Assembly: GCA_020851795.1 (NCBI GenBank)
Contig: JADZCA010000101.1
Coordinates: 26,166 to 90,165, forward strand
Reading direction: 5' to 3'
Source: Planctomycetota bacterium
GTDB lineage: Bacteria; Planctomycetota; PLA2; JAEUHO01
DNA: 64,000 bases
Positions 16,017 through 24,900 of this stretch are shown piece by piece. The notes beneath the pieces are model-generated. The model did not search any database and was not told where the DNA came from. It saw only the letters and a list, made by a program, of their open reading frames with translations. The position numbers and the translations under genes were made by a program. Position 1 is the stretch's first letter, and each line of letters opens with the position of its first letter.

Positions 16017-17327
16017 GTGGCCCGTCCCGCGCTCCCCCCGGCCCGGCTCGACTGGCGGGCGAAGGCGCTGCTGTGGCTCCTGCGGCGCAAGGCCGCGACC
16101 CCCGTCGGCATGGCGCGGTGGGCGATGGGCCACACGGCCTTCTACCCGCGGTTCTGGGCGGGCAGGGACCCCGCCGACTTCGCCTCGCTCCCGGTGCTGC
16201 GCAAGGCGGTGGTGCGCGACGTGTCGCCCTACGACTTCCTCGCCGACCGCTGCGCGAAGTCGGTGGTCTGGTACGGCGAGACGACGGGCTCGTCGGGCAG
16301 CCCGACGCCGTCGTTCCTGACGCGCCGCGAGTTCCACGGCGCCACGCTGCTGGCGCGGGTCTCGCCCTCGCACCCCGCGCTGCGCGCGATCCTCGCCGAG
16401 AACCGCACCTGCGTGAACGGGCTCGCGTTCGGCTTCACGATCGCGGGGATGTCGTTCGGGGACGTGCTCGCCAACCTCGGCGGGCTCGTCGCCAACGTCG
16501 GGTCGCGCTCGACGCTGGCGACGCCGGCGCGCATCGCGCGCGCGATCGCGCGGCTGCAGCCCTCGGTGATCGCGGCGACCCCCACCGACTTCCTGTGCTG
16601 GATGCGCATCCTGCGCGAGGACCACCCCGACGCGTACCCGAAGGTGCTCGGCCGTCTGCGGGCGCTGTTCTCGACGGCGGAGCTGTGCGCCGACAGCCGC
16701 CGCCGCGCGATCGAGCGGGCCTTCGGCCTCCTGCACGTGGACACGTACGCCTGCGTCGAGGGGTTCTTCACGCTCGCGTGCCCGTGCGGCGAGAAGCACG
16801 TGCTCGACGCCTACCACGTCGAGCTCTTCGACGACGACCTGAAGCCCCTGCCGCGCCACGGCCGCGGGCGCCTCGCGTTCACCAACCTCGTCAAGCGCTC
16901 GACGCCGCTGGTGCGCTACCTGCTCGACGACGACGTCACGCTCTCGCCCTCGGCGTGCCCGCACGGGTTCCGCACGAGCGTCGTGCCGCACGGCCGCCAC
17001 GAGCTCACCGCCCGCGTCGGCGGCCGCACGCTCAACGTGCGCGAGGTGGAGGAGGCCGTGTTCTCGGTCGGGCTGTTCGGCGACTACGCCGTGGACCTCT
17101 TCGACGACCGCGTCGAGGCGACGGTCGAGGCGTACGGCGAGGGGACCGAGCCGCTCGGCCCCGAGGTCGCGCGGCGCCTCTCCGAGACGGTGGGCTTGCC
17201 CGCGACGGCGCGCGTCGTACCCTTCGGGACGCTCGTGGCGTACCGCGAGCCCCGCCGGTCGAAGTCGATCCTGCGCCTGCGCGACCGCCGGGCCGTCTCC
17301 GCCCAGCGCGTCCCGGAGCTCGTGTGA
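16017..17327 (+). CDS. PaaK/F390-synthetase-like adenylate-forming ligase
   Basis: A 436-residue member of the phenylacetate-CoA ligase branch of the adenylate-forming superfamily. It contains the ATP-binding loop YGETTGSSGSPTPSFLT, a central helix-strand region with STAELCADSRR, a Cys-containing segment TLACPCGEKHVLDAYH, and the C-terminal RVGGRTLNVREVEEAVF hinge region. The expected substrate is an aryl or acyl carboxylic acid activated as AMP ester, with transfer to CoA or another acceptor. The family is also used in natural-product pathways. It begins at GTG 16017, 1 nt after the ferredoxin stop. Presence beside DAHP and chorismate synthases suggests an aromatic acid substrate; this is inference. 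Confidence 0.78.
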   Translation: MARPALPPARLDWRAKALLWLLRRKAATPVGMARWAMGHTAFYPRFWAGRDPADFASLPVLRKAVVRDVSPYDFLADRCAKSVVWYGETTGSSGSPTPSFLTRREFHGATLLARVSPSHPALRAILAENRTCVNGLAFGFTIAGMSFGDVLANLGGLVANVGSRSTLATPARIARAIARLQPSVIAATPTDFLCWMRILREDHPDAYPKVLGRLRALFSTAELCADSRRRAIERAFGLLHVDTYACVEGFFTLACPCGEKHVLDAYHVELFDDDLKPLPRHGRGRLAFTNLVKRSTPLVRYLLDDDVTLSPSACPHGFRTSVVPHGRHELTARVGGRTLNVREVEEAVFSVGLFGDYAVDLFDDRVEATVEAYGEGTEPLGPEVARRLSETVGLPATARVVPFGTLVAYREPRRSKSILRLRDRRAVSAQRVPELV

Positions 17328-20300
17328 GGACCCCCGCGCCGCTCCTCGCGCTGCTCGTCGCCCTGTCCCTCCTGCCCGCCGGATGCGGCGGCGAGCGCGC
17401 CGCGCCGCGCGACCTCCTCGCCGAGGAGCTGGCGGGGATCGCCCTGCTCGAGCGCTACGACGAAGCGGACATGGAGCGGGCGGTGAAGGTGCTGCGCGGC
17501 GTGGTGGAGGCCGCGCCCGACTGGCGCGAGGCGCGCGTCCACCTCGCGCTCGCGCTCGCGGGCACCCACCACGGGCCGGAGATGGCCGAGGCGCTCGCCC
17601 TCTACGAGGGGGTGCTCGCCGAGGACCCCGGCAACCCGTGGGCGCTGTTCCAGACCGCGCTCGTGCACCGCTTCCAGGGGCGCCCGGAGGCCGCGGTCCC
17701 CTACCTCGAGCGCTGCCTCGCGGTGGACCCCGACGACCCCGGCGTCCACTACTGGCTGGGCACGCTCGCGCTCGAGCGCACCGACGAGGACGTCGTCGGC
17801 GCGGAGGCGCACCTGCGCCGCGCGCACGCGCTCGCGCCCGACGAGCCGTCGATGGTCTACGGGCTGTTCACCGCGCTGGTGCGGCAGGGCAAGGGCGACA
17901 CCGAGGAGGCGCAGGGCCTGCTCGCGAAGTTCCGCGGCCTCGAGGAGGCGAAGGACTTCGGCTCGGGCGCGCTGCAGAAGCACGTCAAGCGCGGCCAGAC
18001 CGAGTACGGCGAGGCCGGCCGCTACGCGCTCGCGATCCGCGACCTCGCCGCGCCCGCGGGCCCCGTCTTCTCCGTCGCCCCCGACGCCGCCGGGCTCGCC
18101 GGCGCCGCGACGGGGCTCGCCTGCGGCGACCTCGACGGCGACGGCGACGACGACCTCGTGCTCGTCGGCGGGCCCGGCGGCGCGGCGCGGTGGCGCCACG
18201 AGCACGGGCGCTTCGCCGACGCCACGGCGGGCGCGGGCCTCGCGGGCGTCGTCGCGACCACGGCGCTGCTCGGCGACCTCGACGACGACGGCGTGCCCGA
18301 CCTCGCCACGGGCGGGCCGTCGGGGGTCGCGCTCTGGCGCAACGGCGGGGCGAGCGGGTTCGCCGCGTTCCCCGCGGGTGCGCTGCCCCCCGCGGCGGCC
18401 GGCGCGCCCGTCGAGGCGCTCTCGCTCGCCGACCTCGACCACGACGGCGACCTCGACGTCCTGTCCGCCGGGCCGGCGTGCGGGTGGTGGCGCAACCGCC
18501 GCGACGGCGGCTTCTCCGACGCGACCGCCGAACGGGGCGTCGGCGGGGCGGCGTCCACGGTCGTCGCCTTCGACGCCGACGGGGACACGGTCGAGGACCT
18601 CGTGCGCTTCGGCCCCGCGGGCCCGCCGGTGCTCCTGCGCAACGGCCGGCTCGCGCCGTTCTCGAGGACCGCCGCGGCCGACGCGCTGGGCGCGGCCGTG
18701 TCGGGGACCGTCGGCGACGCCGACGGCGACGGGCGCCTCGACCTCGTGCTCGTGCGGCCGGACGGGCGCGTGGCGCTCGCCCGCGGCGACGGCCGCGGCG
18801 CGTTCGCCCTCGACGCCACCTTCCCGACCTTCACGCTGGAGGCCACGGCGGCCGCCGTGGCGGACTTCGACCTCGACGGCCGTCCCGACGTCCTCGCGTT
18901 CGGGCGTCGGGTCACGCTGCTGCGCGGGCTCCCGAGCGGGGGCTTCCGCCCGGGCGCGCTCGCGCTGCCGGCCCGCGCGTGGCGCGCCGCCGCCCTCCTC
19001 GACCTCGAGGGCGACGGCGACCTCGACGTCGTCCTCGTCGCCGCGGACGGCGCGCCCGCCGTGCTCGTCAACGCGACGCCGCCCGCGCGGCGCGGCCTCG
19101 TGCTGCGCCTGCGCGGCGTCCCCGACCGCGTCGAGGGGCGCACGTGGACGAACGTGCTCGGGGTCGGCGCCGACGTCGAGGCGAAGGCGGGCGAGCGCGT
19201 CGCGCGTGCCGCCGTGCTCGCGGGCTCGGGCTTCCCCGGCCAAGCGTCGGGGACGCTCGTCCTCGGACTGGGGGCGGCCGCCCGGGCCGACTTCGTCCGC
19301 GTGCGCTGGCCCGACGGCGTCCTGCAGAGCGAGGCCGAGGTGCCCACCGGCACGCCGCGCGAGATCGTCGAGGTGAACCGCAAGCTCGCCTCGTGCCCGG
19401 TGCTGTTCGGCTGGACGGGCGAGGCGTTCACCTACGCCACCGACACGCTCGGGGCGGGCGGGCTGGGCTTCTACGTCGGCGGCCCCGACGGCTACGCACC
19501 GCCGGACCCGACCGAGGTCGTGCGCCTGCCGGCGCTGGCCCCGCGCGACGGCGCCTACCTCGTCTCGCTGGTCGAGAACCTCGAGGAGGTCGCCTACCTC
19601 GACGAGGCGCGCCTGCTCGTCGTGGACCACGACGCCGCGGTCGTCGTCCACCCCGACGAGCGCTTCGCGGTCGAGGCCCCGTGGCCGACGGGCCGGTTCC
19701 AGGCCTTCGCGGAGGCCATCGCGCCCGTGGCCGCCACCGACGGCGAGGGCCGCGACGTGCTCGCGTCGGTGCTCGCGCAGGACCGTCGCTATCCCGCGAG
19801 CGTGGTGCCCGACCGGCGCTTCCTCGGCTTCGCCACCGGGAACACGCTCGTGCTCGACTTCGGCGACCGGCTCGCCTCGGTCGCTTCCGGCGAGCGCCTC
19901 GTGCTCGTGCTCGCCGGCTGGATCGAGTACGCGTACGGCCGCACGGTGGCGGCGGCCGCGCAGGCGGGGCTCGCGATGGAGCCGCCGGTGCTCGAGATCG
20001 AGGACGGCCACGGCGGGTGGCGCAAGGCGCTCGGCGTCGGCTACCCCGCCGGCAACCCGCGCACGATGACCTGCGACGTCACCGGCGTGCTCGGGCCGAG
20101 GGCGACGCGGTGCCGCCTGCGCACCAACCTCGAGGTGCACTGGGACCAGGTGGCGCTCGCGCGCGACCTCGGGCCTGCGGCCTTCTCGGTGACCGCGGTC
20201 CCCGCGGCGTCGGCCGCGCTCTCGGCGCGCGGCTACCCGCGCGAGTACAGCCCCGACGGGGCGGCGCCGACGCTCTACGACCTCTCGGTGTGCGAGGCGT

Positions 20301-20650
20301 GGATCCCGTACCGCACGATCCCCGGCGCGTACACGCGCTTCGGCGACGTCACGCCGCTCGTCACCGCCGCCGACGACCGCTTCGTGGTCTTCAGCCGCGG
20401 CGAGGAGGTGCTCGTCCGCTTCGACGCGGCGCGGCTGCCGCCGCCGGCGCCCGGCCGGGCGCGCTCGTTCTTCGTGCGCCTCGACGGCTACTGCAAGGAC
20501 CGCGACCCGTACACCGGCGCGGGCGACGCGGTCGAGCCGCTCCCGTTCCACGCGATGTCGACCTACCCCTTCCCCGCCTCCGAGCGCGGCGGCGAGACGC
20601 CCGCGCTCCTCGAAGAACGCGCCCGGTGGAACACGCGGCGCGTCCGTTGA
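17324..20650 (+). CDS. giant TPR / FG-GAP / ASPIC-UnbV lipoprotein
   Basis: An 1108-residue exported protein. The signal ends in LLPAGCGG (lipobox, Cys about residue 19). Residues about 40-240 are TPR repeats (VHLALALAGTH, PWALFQTALVHRFQG, VHYWLGTLALERT). Then come about seven FG-GAP repeats with Ca loops such as DLDGDGDDDLVLVGG and DLDHDGDLDVLSAGP. An ASPIC-UnbV domain (VRVRWPDGVLQSE) lies near residue 670. The last ~430 residues form a region with CPVLFGWTGEAFTYATD at its start, seen in other proteins of this type but without known function. GTG 17324 overlaps the previous stop. It is the final gene of the operon and is followed at once by a terminator-like hairpin. Confidence 0.8.
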   Translation: MRTPAPLLALLVALSLLPAGCGGERAAPRDLLAEELAGIALLERYDEADMERAVKVLRGVVEAAPDWREARVHLALALAGTHHGPEMAEALALYEGVLAEDPGNPWALFQTALVHRFQGRPEAAVPYLERCLAVDPDDPGVHYWLGTLALERTDEDVVGAEAHLRRAHALAPDEPSMVYGLFTALVRQGKGDTEEAQGLLAKFRGLEEAKDFGSGALQKHVKRGQTEYGEAGRYALAIRDLAAPAGPVFSVAPDAAGLAGAATGLACGDLDGDGDDDLVLVGGPGGAARWRHEHGRFADATAGAGLAGVVATTALLGDLDDDGVPDLATGGPSGVALWRNGGASGFAAFPAGALPPAAAGAPVEALSLADLDHDGDLDVLSAGPACGWWRNRRDGGFSDATAERGVGGAASTVVAFDADGDTVEDLVRFGPAGPPVLLRNGRLAPFSRTAAADALGAAVSGTVGDADGDGRLDLVLVRPDGRVALARGDGRGAFALDATFPTFTLEATAAAVADFDLDGRPDVLAFGRRVTLLRGLPSGGFRPGALALPARAWRAAALLDLEGDGDLDVVLVAADGAPAVLVNATPPARRGLVLRLRGVPDRVEGRTWTNVLGVGADVEAKAGERVARAAVLAGSGFPGQASGTLVLGLGAAARADFVRVRWPDGVLQSEAEVPTGTPREIVEVNRKLASCPVLFGWTGEAFTYATDTLGAGGLGFYVGGPDGYAPPDPTEVVRLPALAPRDGAYLVSLVENLEEVAYLDEARLLVVDHDAAVVVHPDERFAVEAPWPTGRFQAFAEAIAPVAATDGEGRDVLASVLAQDRRYPASVVPDRRFLGFATGNTLVLDFGDRLASVASGERLVLVLAGWIEYAYGRTVAAAAQAGLAMEPPVLEIEDGHGGWRKALGVGYPAGNPRTMTCDVTGVLGPRATRCRLRTNLEVHWDQVALARDLGPAAFSVTAVPAASAALSARGYPREYSPDGAAPTLYDLSVCEAWIPYRTIPGAYTRFGDVTPLVTAADDRFVVFSRGEEVLVRFDAARLPPPAPGRARSFFVRLDGYCKDRDPYTGAGDAVEPLPFHAMSTYPFPASERGGETPALLEERARWNTRRVR

Positions 20651-20675
20651 ACGCGCCCGAAACGGGCGCGTTCAA
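20647..20675 (+). terminator. strong hairpin overlapping the stop of the giant ASPIC gene
   Basis: TTGAACGCGCCCG and CGGGCGCGTTCAA pair perfectly over 13 bp with an AAA loop. The TGA stop (20648-20650) is inside the 5' arm. No T tract follows, so it is a probable transcription end or RNA-end stabiliser. Confidence 0.55.
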
Positions 20676-20786
20676 AGCGGGCGGAACGGAACGGAGAGGG
20701 AGGGATGGGCGGAGGGAAAGGGCGGCAGACGCGGCGTTCGGAAGGTTGAACGGAGCGGAACGGAAGGCGGAACGGGAGAAGACGGT

Positions 20787-20837
20787 GGTGCCAGGAAAGT
20801 TGTTCTCACGCCGCGTGAAAACAACGTTCCTGGCACC
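20787..20837. repeat. 51-nt palindromic repeat, copy A
   Basis: A near-perfect palindrome (23 of 25 pairs) that begins GGTGCCAGG and ends CCTGGCACC, with centre CACGCCGCGTG. It is 48/51 identical to copy B at 59162-59212. Both copies lie between convergent genes. This is REP-like behaviour; it could serve as a bidirectional terminator. Confidence 0.75.
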
Positions 20838-20852
20838 GCGGCGCCGCTCCGT

Positions 20853-21839
20853 TCAACGATTCCGGTCCGGGTTCCGCCCCTTCCCTCCGACATCACGCTT
20901 CCGCTGCGTCCGCTTCTGCACCCTTTCGCCGCGCTGGAAGCGCGGCGTACGGTAGACGGGGTAGGCCTCCGTGCGCAGGTGGGCGAGCATCTGGTGGCCG
21001 GTGCGGCGCGCACGCTCGGCGCGCAGCGCGTCGAGGTCGATCGGTGCGACGACCACCTTCTCGCCGGGACCCGGGTCGGCCTGCGCGAGGATGCGGCCGT
21101 CGAAGTCCACGACCATGCTCCCGCCCGGCCACGAGAACGGTGGGTAGTGCGCGAGCGACGCCGCCTGGTTCGCCGCCACCACGTACGCCGTGTTCTCGAG
21201 CGCACGGGCGCGGTTGACCACCGTCCACCAGTCCGTCGGCGCCGTCGCCCCCCACGGGTCCATGTACGCCGAGACGCGCACGAGGACCTCGGCCCCGTTC
21301 GCCGCCAGCTGGCGCAGCACCTCGGGGAACAGCCAGTCGTAGCAGATCGCGCAGCCGAGGTGGCCGAGCTCGGTCGCGACCACGGGGAACGGCTCGTCGG
21401 GGTAGTCCGCGAGGTCGTGCGGCGAGGTGTGGACCTCCCACGGCAGCCACGGGTTCACCTTGCGGTAGCGCGAGAGGATCCCGGTGGGCCCGACGAGGCA
21501 GGTCGTGTTGAACACCGCGCCCGGGAAGCGGTCGTCGCGCTCGAGGAAGGTCCCCGTCTGCACGTGCACGCCGAGCTTCTTCGCCACGCGGTGGTACGCG
21601 TCGGTGTGCTCGTTCGGGATCGGCACCGCGAGCCGCGCGAGCAGCTGCTTCGCCGTCGGGTAGACCGGCGCCGCGTGCGCGAACTCGGGGAAGGCGAGCA
21701 GGCGCACGTCGCCGAAGGGCGCGTAGCCCGCCACCGTCTGCTCGATCACCGCGACCATGCGCCGGACGCGGGCCCCGATCTCCTTGCGGTCCTTCGGACA
21801 AGGGAAGTCGGTCTGGCACGCCGCAGCGAGGTAGCGCAT
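20853..21839 (-). CDS. carbon-nitrogen hydrolase (nitrilase superfamily)
   Basis: A 328-residue cytoplasmic amidase-fold enzyme. The Glu-Lys-Cys triad is visible: E52 in FPEF, K127 in YRKVNPW and nucleophile C166 in GCAICYDWLFPE. The body aligns with N-carbamoyl-amino-acid or aliphatic-amide hydrolases. The last ~25 residues are a basic low-complexity tail rich in Arg/Lys/Gln and may be a run-on. The substrate is unknown; N-carbamoyl amino acids or beta-ureidopropionate are possible, and a hyuA/hyuB pair lies elsewhere in the window. ATG 21839 lies 6 nt after a TACGAT box, so the mRNA is probably leaderless. Confidence 0.85.
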   Translation of the reverse strand: MRYLAAACQTDFPCPKDRKEIGARVRRMVAVIEQTVAGYAPFGDVRLLAFPEFAHAAPVYPTAKQLLARLAVPIPNEHTDAYHRVAKKLGVHVQTGTFLERDDRFPGAVFNTTCLVGPTGILSRYRKVNPWLPWEVHTSPHDLADYPDEPFPVVATELGHLGCAICYDWLFPEVLRQLAANGAEVLVRVSAYMDPWGATAPTDWWTVVNRARALENTAYVVAANQAASLAHYPPFSWPGGSMVVDFDGRILAQADPGPGEKVVVAPIDLDALRAERARRTGHQMLAHLRTEAYPVYRTPRFQRGERVQKRTQRKRDVGGKGRNPDRNR

Positions 21840-21845
21840 GCCGCG

Positions 21846-21851
21846 ATCGTA
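21846..21851 (-). promoter_or_regulatory. -10 element TACGAT for leaderless nitrilase gene
   Basis: On the minus strand TACGAT ends 6 nt before ATG 21839, with no ribosome-binding site between. Confidence 0.55.
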
Positions 21852-21888
21852 CCGGGGGCCCCGCTCCCCCGGGCCCGGCGCCTCCGCG

Positions 21889-21894
21889 TAGCAT
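21889..21894 (+). promoter_or_regulatory. -10 element TAGCAT for leaderless AsmA-like gene
   Basis: TAGCAT ends 6 nt before GTG 21901. It lies back to back with the nitrilase promoter, so the 61-nt gap holds two divergent leaderless promoters. Confidence 0.55.
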
Positions 21895-21900
21895 CCGGGG

Positions 21901-24900
21901 GTGTCCTCGCGCGCGATCCGCCTCCTCCTGCTCGCCGTGCTGCTCGGCGGGGGCTTCCTCGTCTACCGGACGAGCCTGCGCCCCCAGCCCGAGCGCCTCG
22001 AGTCGTGGGCCGAGGCGGCCCTGCGCGACCTCTTCGGCCCCGACCTCACCCACGGCGCGGTCGAGGTGGACCTGCTGCGCGGCGTGCGGGTCTCGGCCCT
22101 GCGCGTGCAGCGACCGGGGGCGACCGAGCCCGCGCTGTACGCGGAGTCGGTCGAGGTCCGCCACGACGTCCTCGCGATGTCGGCGGGCGTGCTCGCCCTC
22201 GAGAAGGTGGTCGTCCGCGGGCCCGTGATCGCGACCCACGAGACGGCGTCGGGCGACCTCGAGCTCGACTTCCCCTTCGACCCGCCCAAGGGCGGCGGCA
22301 AGGCGATGCCGACCCCCGCGCTCGTCGTCGAGGGAGGGACGCTGCGGCTCGCGGCCCACCCCGCGTCGAAGACGCTGCGGCCGGGCTCGACGCTCGTGCT
22401 CGGCCACTTCCGCGTGACCGCGGTCCCCGAGCGCGACGGCACGGTGCGCGTCGAGGGCGGCTTCCTGCCGACGGGGCTCGGGCTGGCCGACGACGAGGAG
22501 ATCACCTTCTACGGCACGGGCAACCTCGAGCGGGGCCTGCTCGACGTGCACGCGCTGTGGGACCGGCTGCGCCTGACGCCGCAGGTCCGGCGGGTCGTCG
22601 CGCCCGAGCTGCTCGCGCGCGTCGAGGCGGAGCGCCTCGCCGAGGGCCCCCACCGGCTCGCGGTGCGCATCGCGCGCGACCCCGCCGTCGAGGCCGGGCG
22701 CGTCCGCCTCTTCCCGTCGTTCTCGGGCACCGTGCGGATGGACATCTCCGCGTTCCCCGGCGCCGAGACCATCGACGCGCGCACCGTCGAGCAGATCAAC
22801 GACCTCTTCGGCAAGATCGACCTCGCCATCGAGGTGTCGGGCAGCCGCGTGGACGTGCGCCGACTGACGACCTCGCTCGCGGGCGCCGACGTCCGCGCGC
22901 AGGGCAAGATCGAGGACGACGGCGAGGTCGTCGACGTGGACATCCGCGTGGACGGGCTGCGCCTCGACGACCCCGCGCTGCTCAAGGCGCTCGGGCCCGT
23001 CGGGGAGCGCATCCGCGACGAGTTCTCCGCGGCGGGCCGCGCGGACGTGCTCGTCACGCTGCGACGCGAGCGGGGCGGGCCGTTCCGCTGGGAGGCGACG
23101 GTGGACCTCGTGGACGCCACGCTGGTCTACCTCGGCCGTGCCGACCCCGTGCTGCGCACGCCGTCGGGACGGCCCCTGCGCTACGGCTTCCCGTGGGCCG
23201 CCGAGCACTGCTTCGGCCGCGTCTTCGTCGGGCCGTCGTCGGTGCGCTTCGACCCGATCGTCGGTCGCCACGGCGCCTCGGTGGTCCGCATCCGCGGCGC
23301 GGGCGAGCGGGCCCGCGACGGCGGCGAGACCGGCTACGTGCGCTGGGACGAGGGCGACACGCGCGTCCTGCTCACGATCGAGACGCGCGACGTGCCGGTG
23401 GACCGAGACCTCGAGGACGCCGTCGAGGGCAGCGAGTTCGCCGGCTTCCTCGACACGTTCCGCCCCGACGGCGTCATCGACCGGATCGTGCTCGACATCA
23501 AGAAGCTCCCCCACGCCGACGCCGCCGCCGCGGTCGAGGTGGACGTCGAGCTGCGCGGCGAGCGCTTCCGCTACGCGCCGTTCCCGCTCGTCCTCGAGCA
23601 CGTCGAGGGCCGGGTCGCGCTGCGGCGCGAGCCGATCCCGGGCGGCGGCCGCGAGCGGCGCTTCGAGTTCTCGGCGCGCGGCCGCGCCGCGGGCGGCACG
23701 GTCTCGGTCGCGGGCACGCTCGACGCGGTGCGCAGCCGCGGCCGCGTGCGGGTCGAGGCGACGGGCGTGACGCTCGACGGGCCGCTCGAGCAGGCGATGC
23801 GCGGCAGCCCCGCCGGCAAGGGCGCCCTCGTCGAGGCGTGGGACTTCCTGCGGCCCCGCGGCCCCGCCGACGTCGTCGCCGACCTCCCGGCCGGCGACGA
23901 CCCCGCCCCCGAGCGCTTCGCGGTCACGATGCGCGGGGCGTCGGTGCGCCTCGGCGCCGACGACGCCGACGCGGGGATCGCGGTCGAGGACCTCACGGGC
24001 ACGATCACCGTCGCGGGCGGCCGCGCCGACCTCGCGCGGCTCGACGGCCGCGTCGGGCGCGCGCCGATCGCGATCGCGGGGTGGATGCAGACGGGGCCGA
24101 CGGGCCGGTGGGACCTCGCGATCGCCACGCGGCGCATCGCCGTCACGCGCGGGCTGCTCGCCGCGATCGCGCGCGCGTCGCCGTGCGACCCGGTGTTCCC
24201 CGAGGGCGTGACCGTGGTGCCCGGCGGCCACCTCGACCTCGAGCTGCGCCTGCGCCGCCAGCCCATGCAGGAGGGCTGCGACCTCACCGCCGCCGTCACC
24301 GTCCGCAACGCCGATCTCGACGTGCGGCTGGGCGACCTCGAGCTGTCGGTCGAGGGCGGGTTCTCGGTGGACGGCGACGACGTGCGGATGCAGGACCTGC
24401 GGGCGACGGGGCCCGGGCTCTCGATCTCGATCCCGCGCGGCCGCTACGGCCCGGCCGGCATCGAGGGCCGGGTGGAGGCGCGGCTGACCGACCTCGCGGT
24501 GACGCCCGAGGTGCTCCACCTCCTCCCCGCGTCGCTGCGCGCGTCGTTCGCCGACGCGACGAAGGACCGCCTCGTGCAGGCCCCCTCGCTCGAGGTGGAC
24601 GCCGCCGCCGACGGCGCGCTCGTGCTGCGCGGCGCGATCGGCCTGACCGCGCGGCCCGACGCGCCCTCGGGCGGCGCGCCGCGCGGGCTCGTCGAGCTCG
24701 CCCCGGTGCGCGTCTCGGCGCCGGGCAAGGACGGCGCCCGCACGATCGAGGGCCGGCTGCTGCTGCGCGGCCTCGACCTCGACGTCGGCACGCGGCTCGA
24801 GGAAGTGGAGGGCGCGGTGGACCTGCGCGCGCTGCGCCTCGGCGACGACCCTTCGGGCGAGGGCGACGTGCGCCTCTCGCGGGCGCGCGTGGCGGGGATC

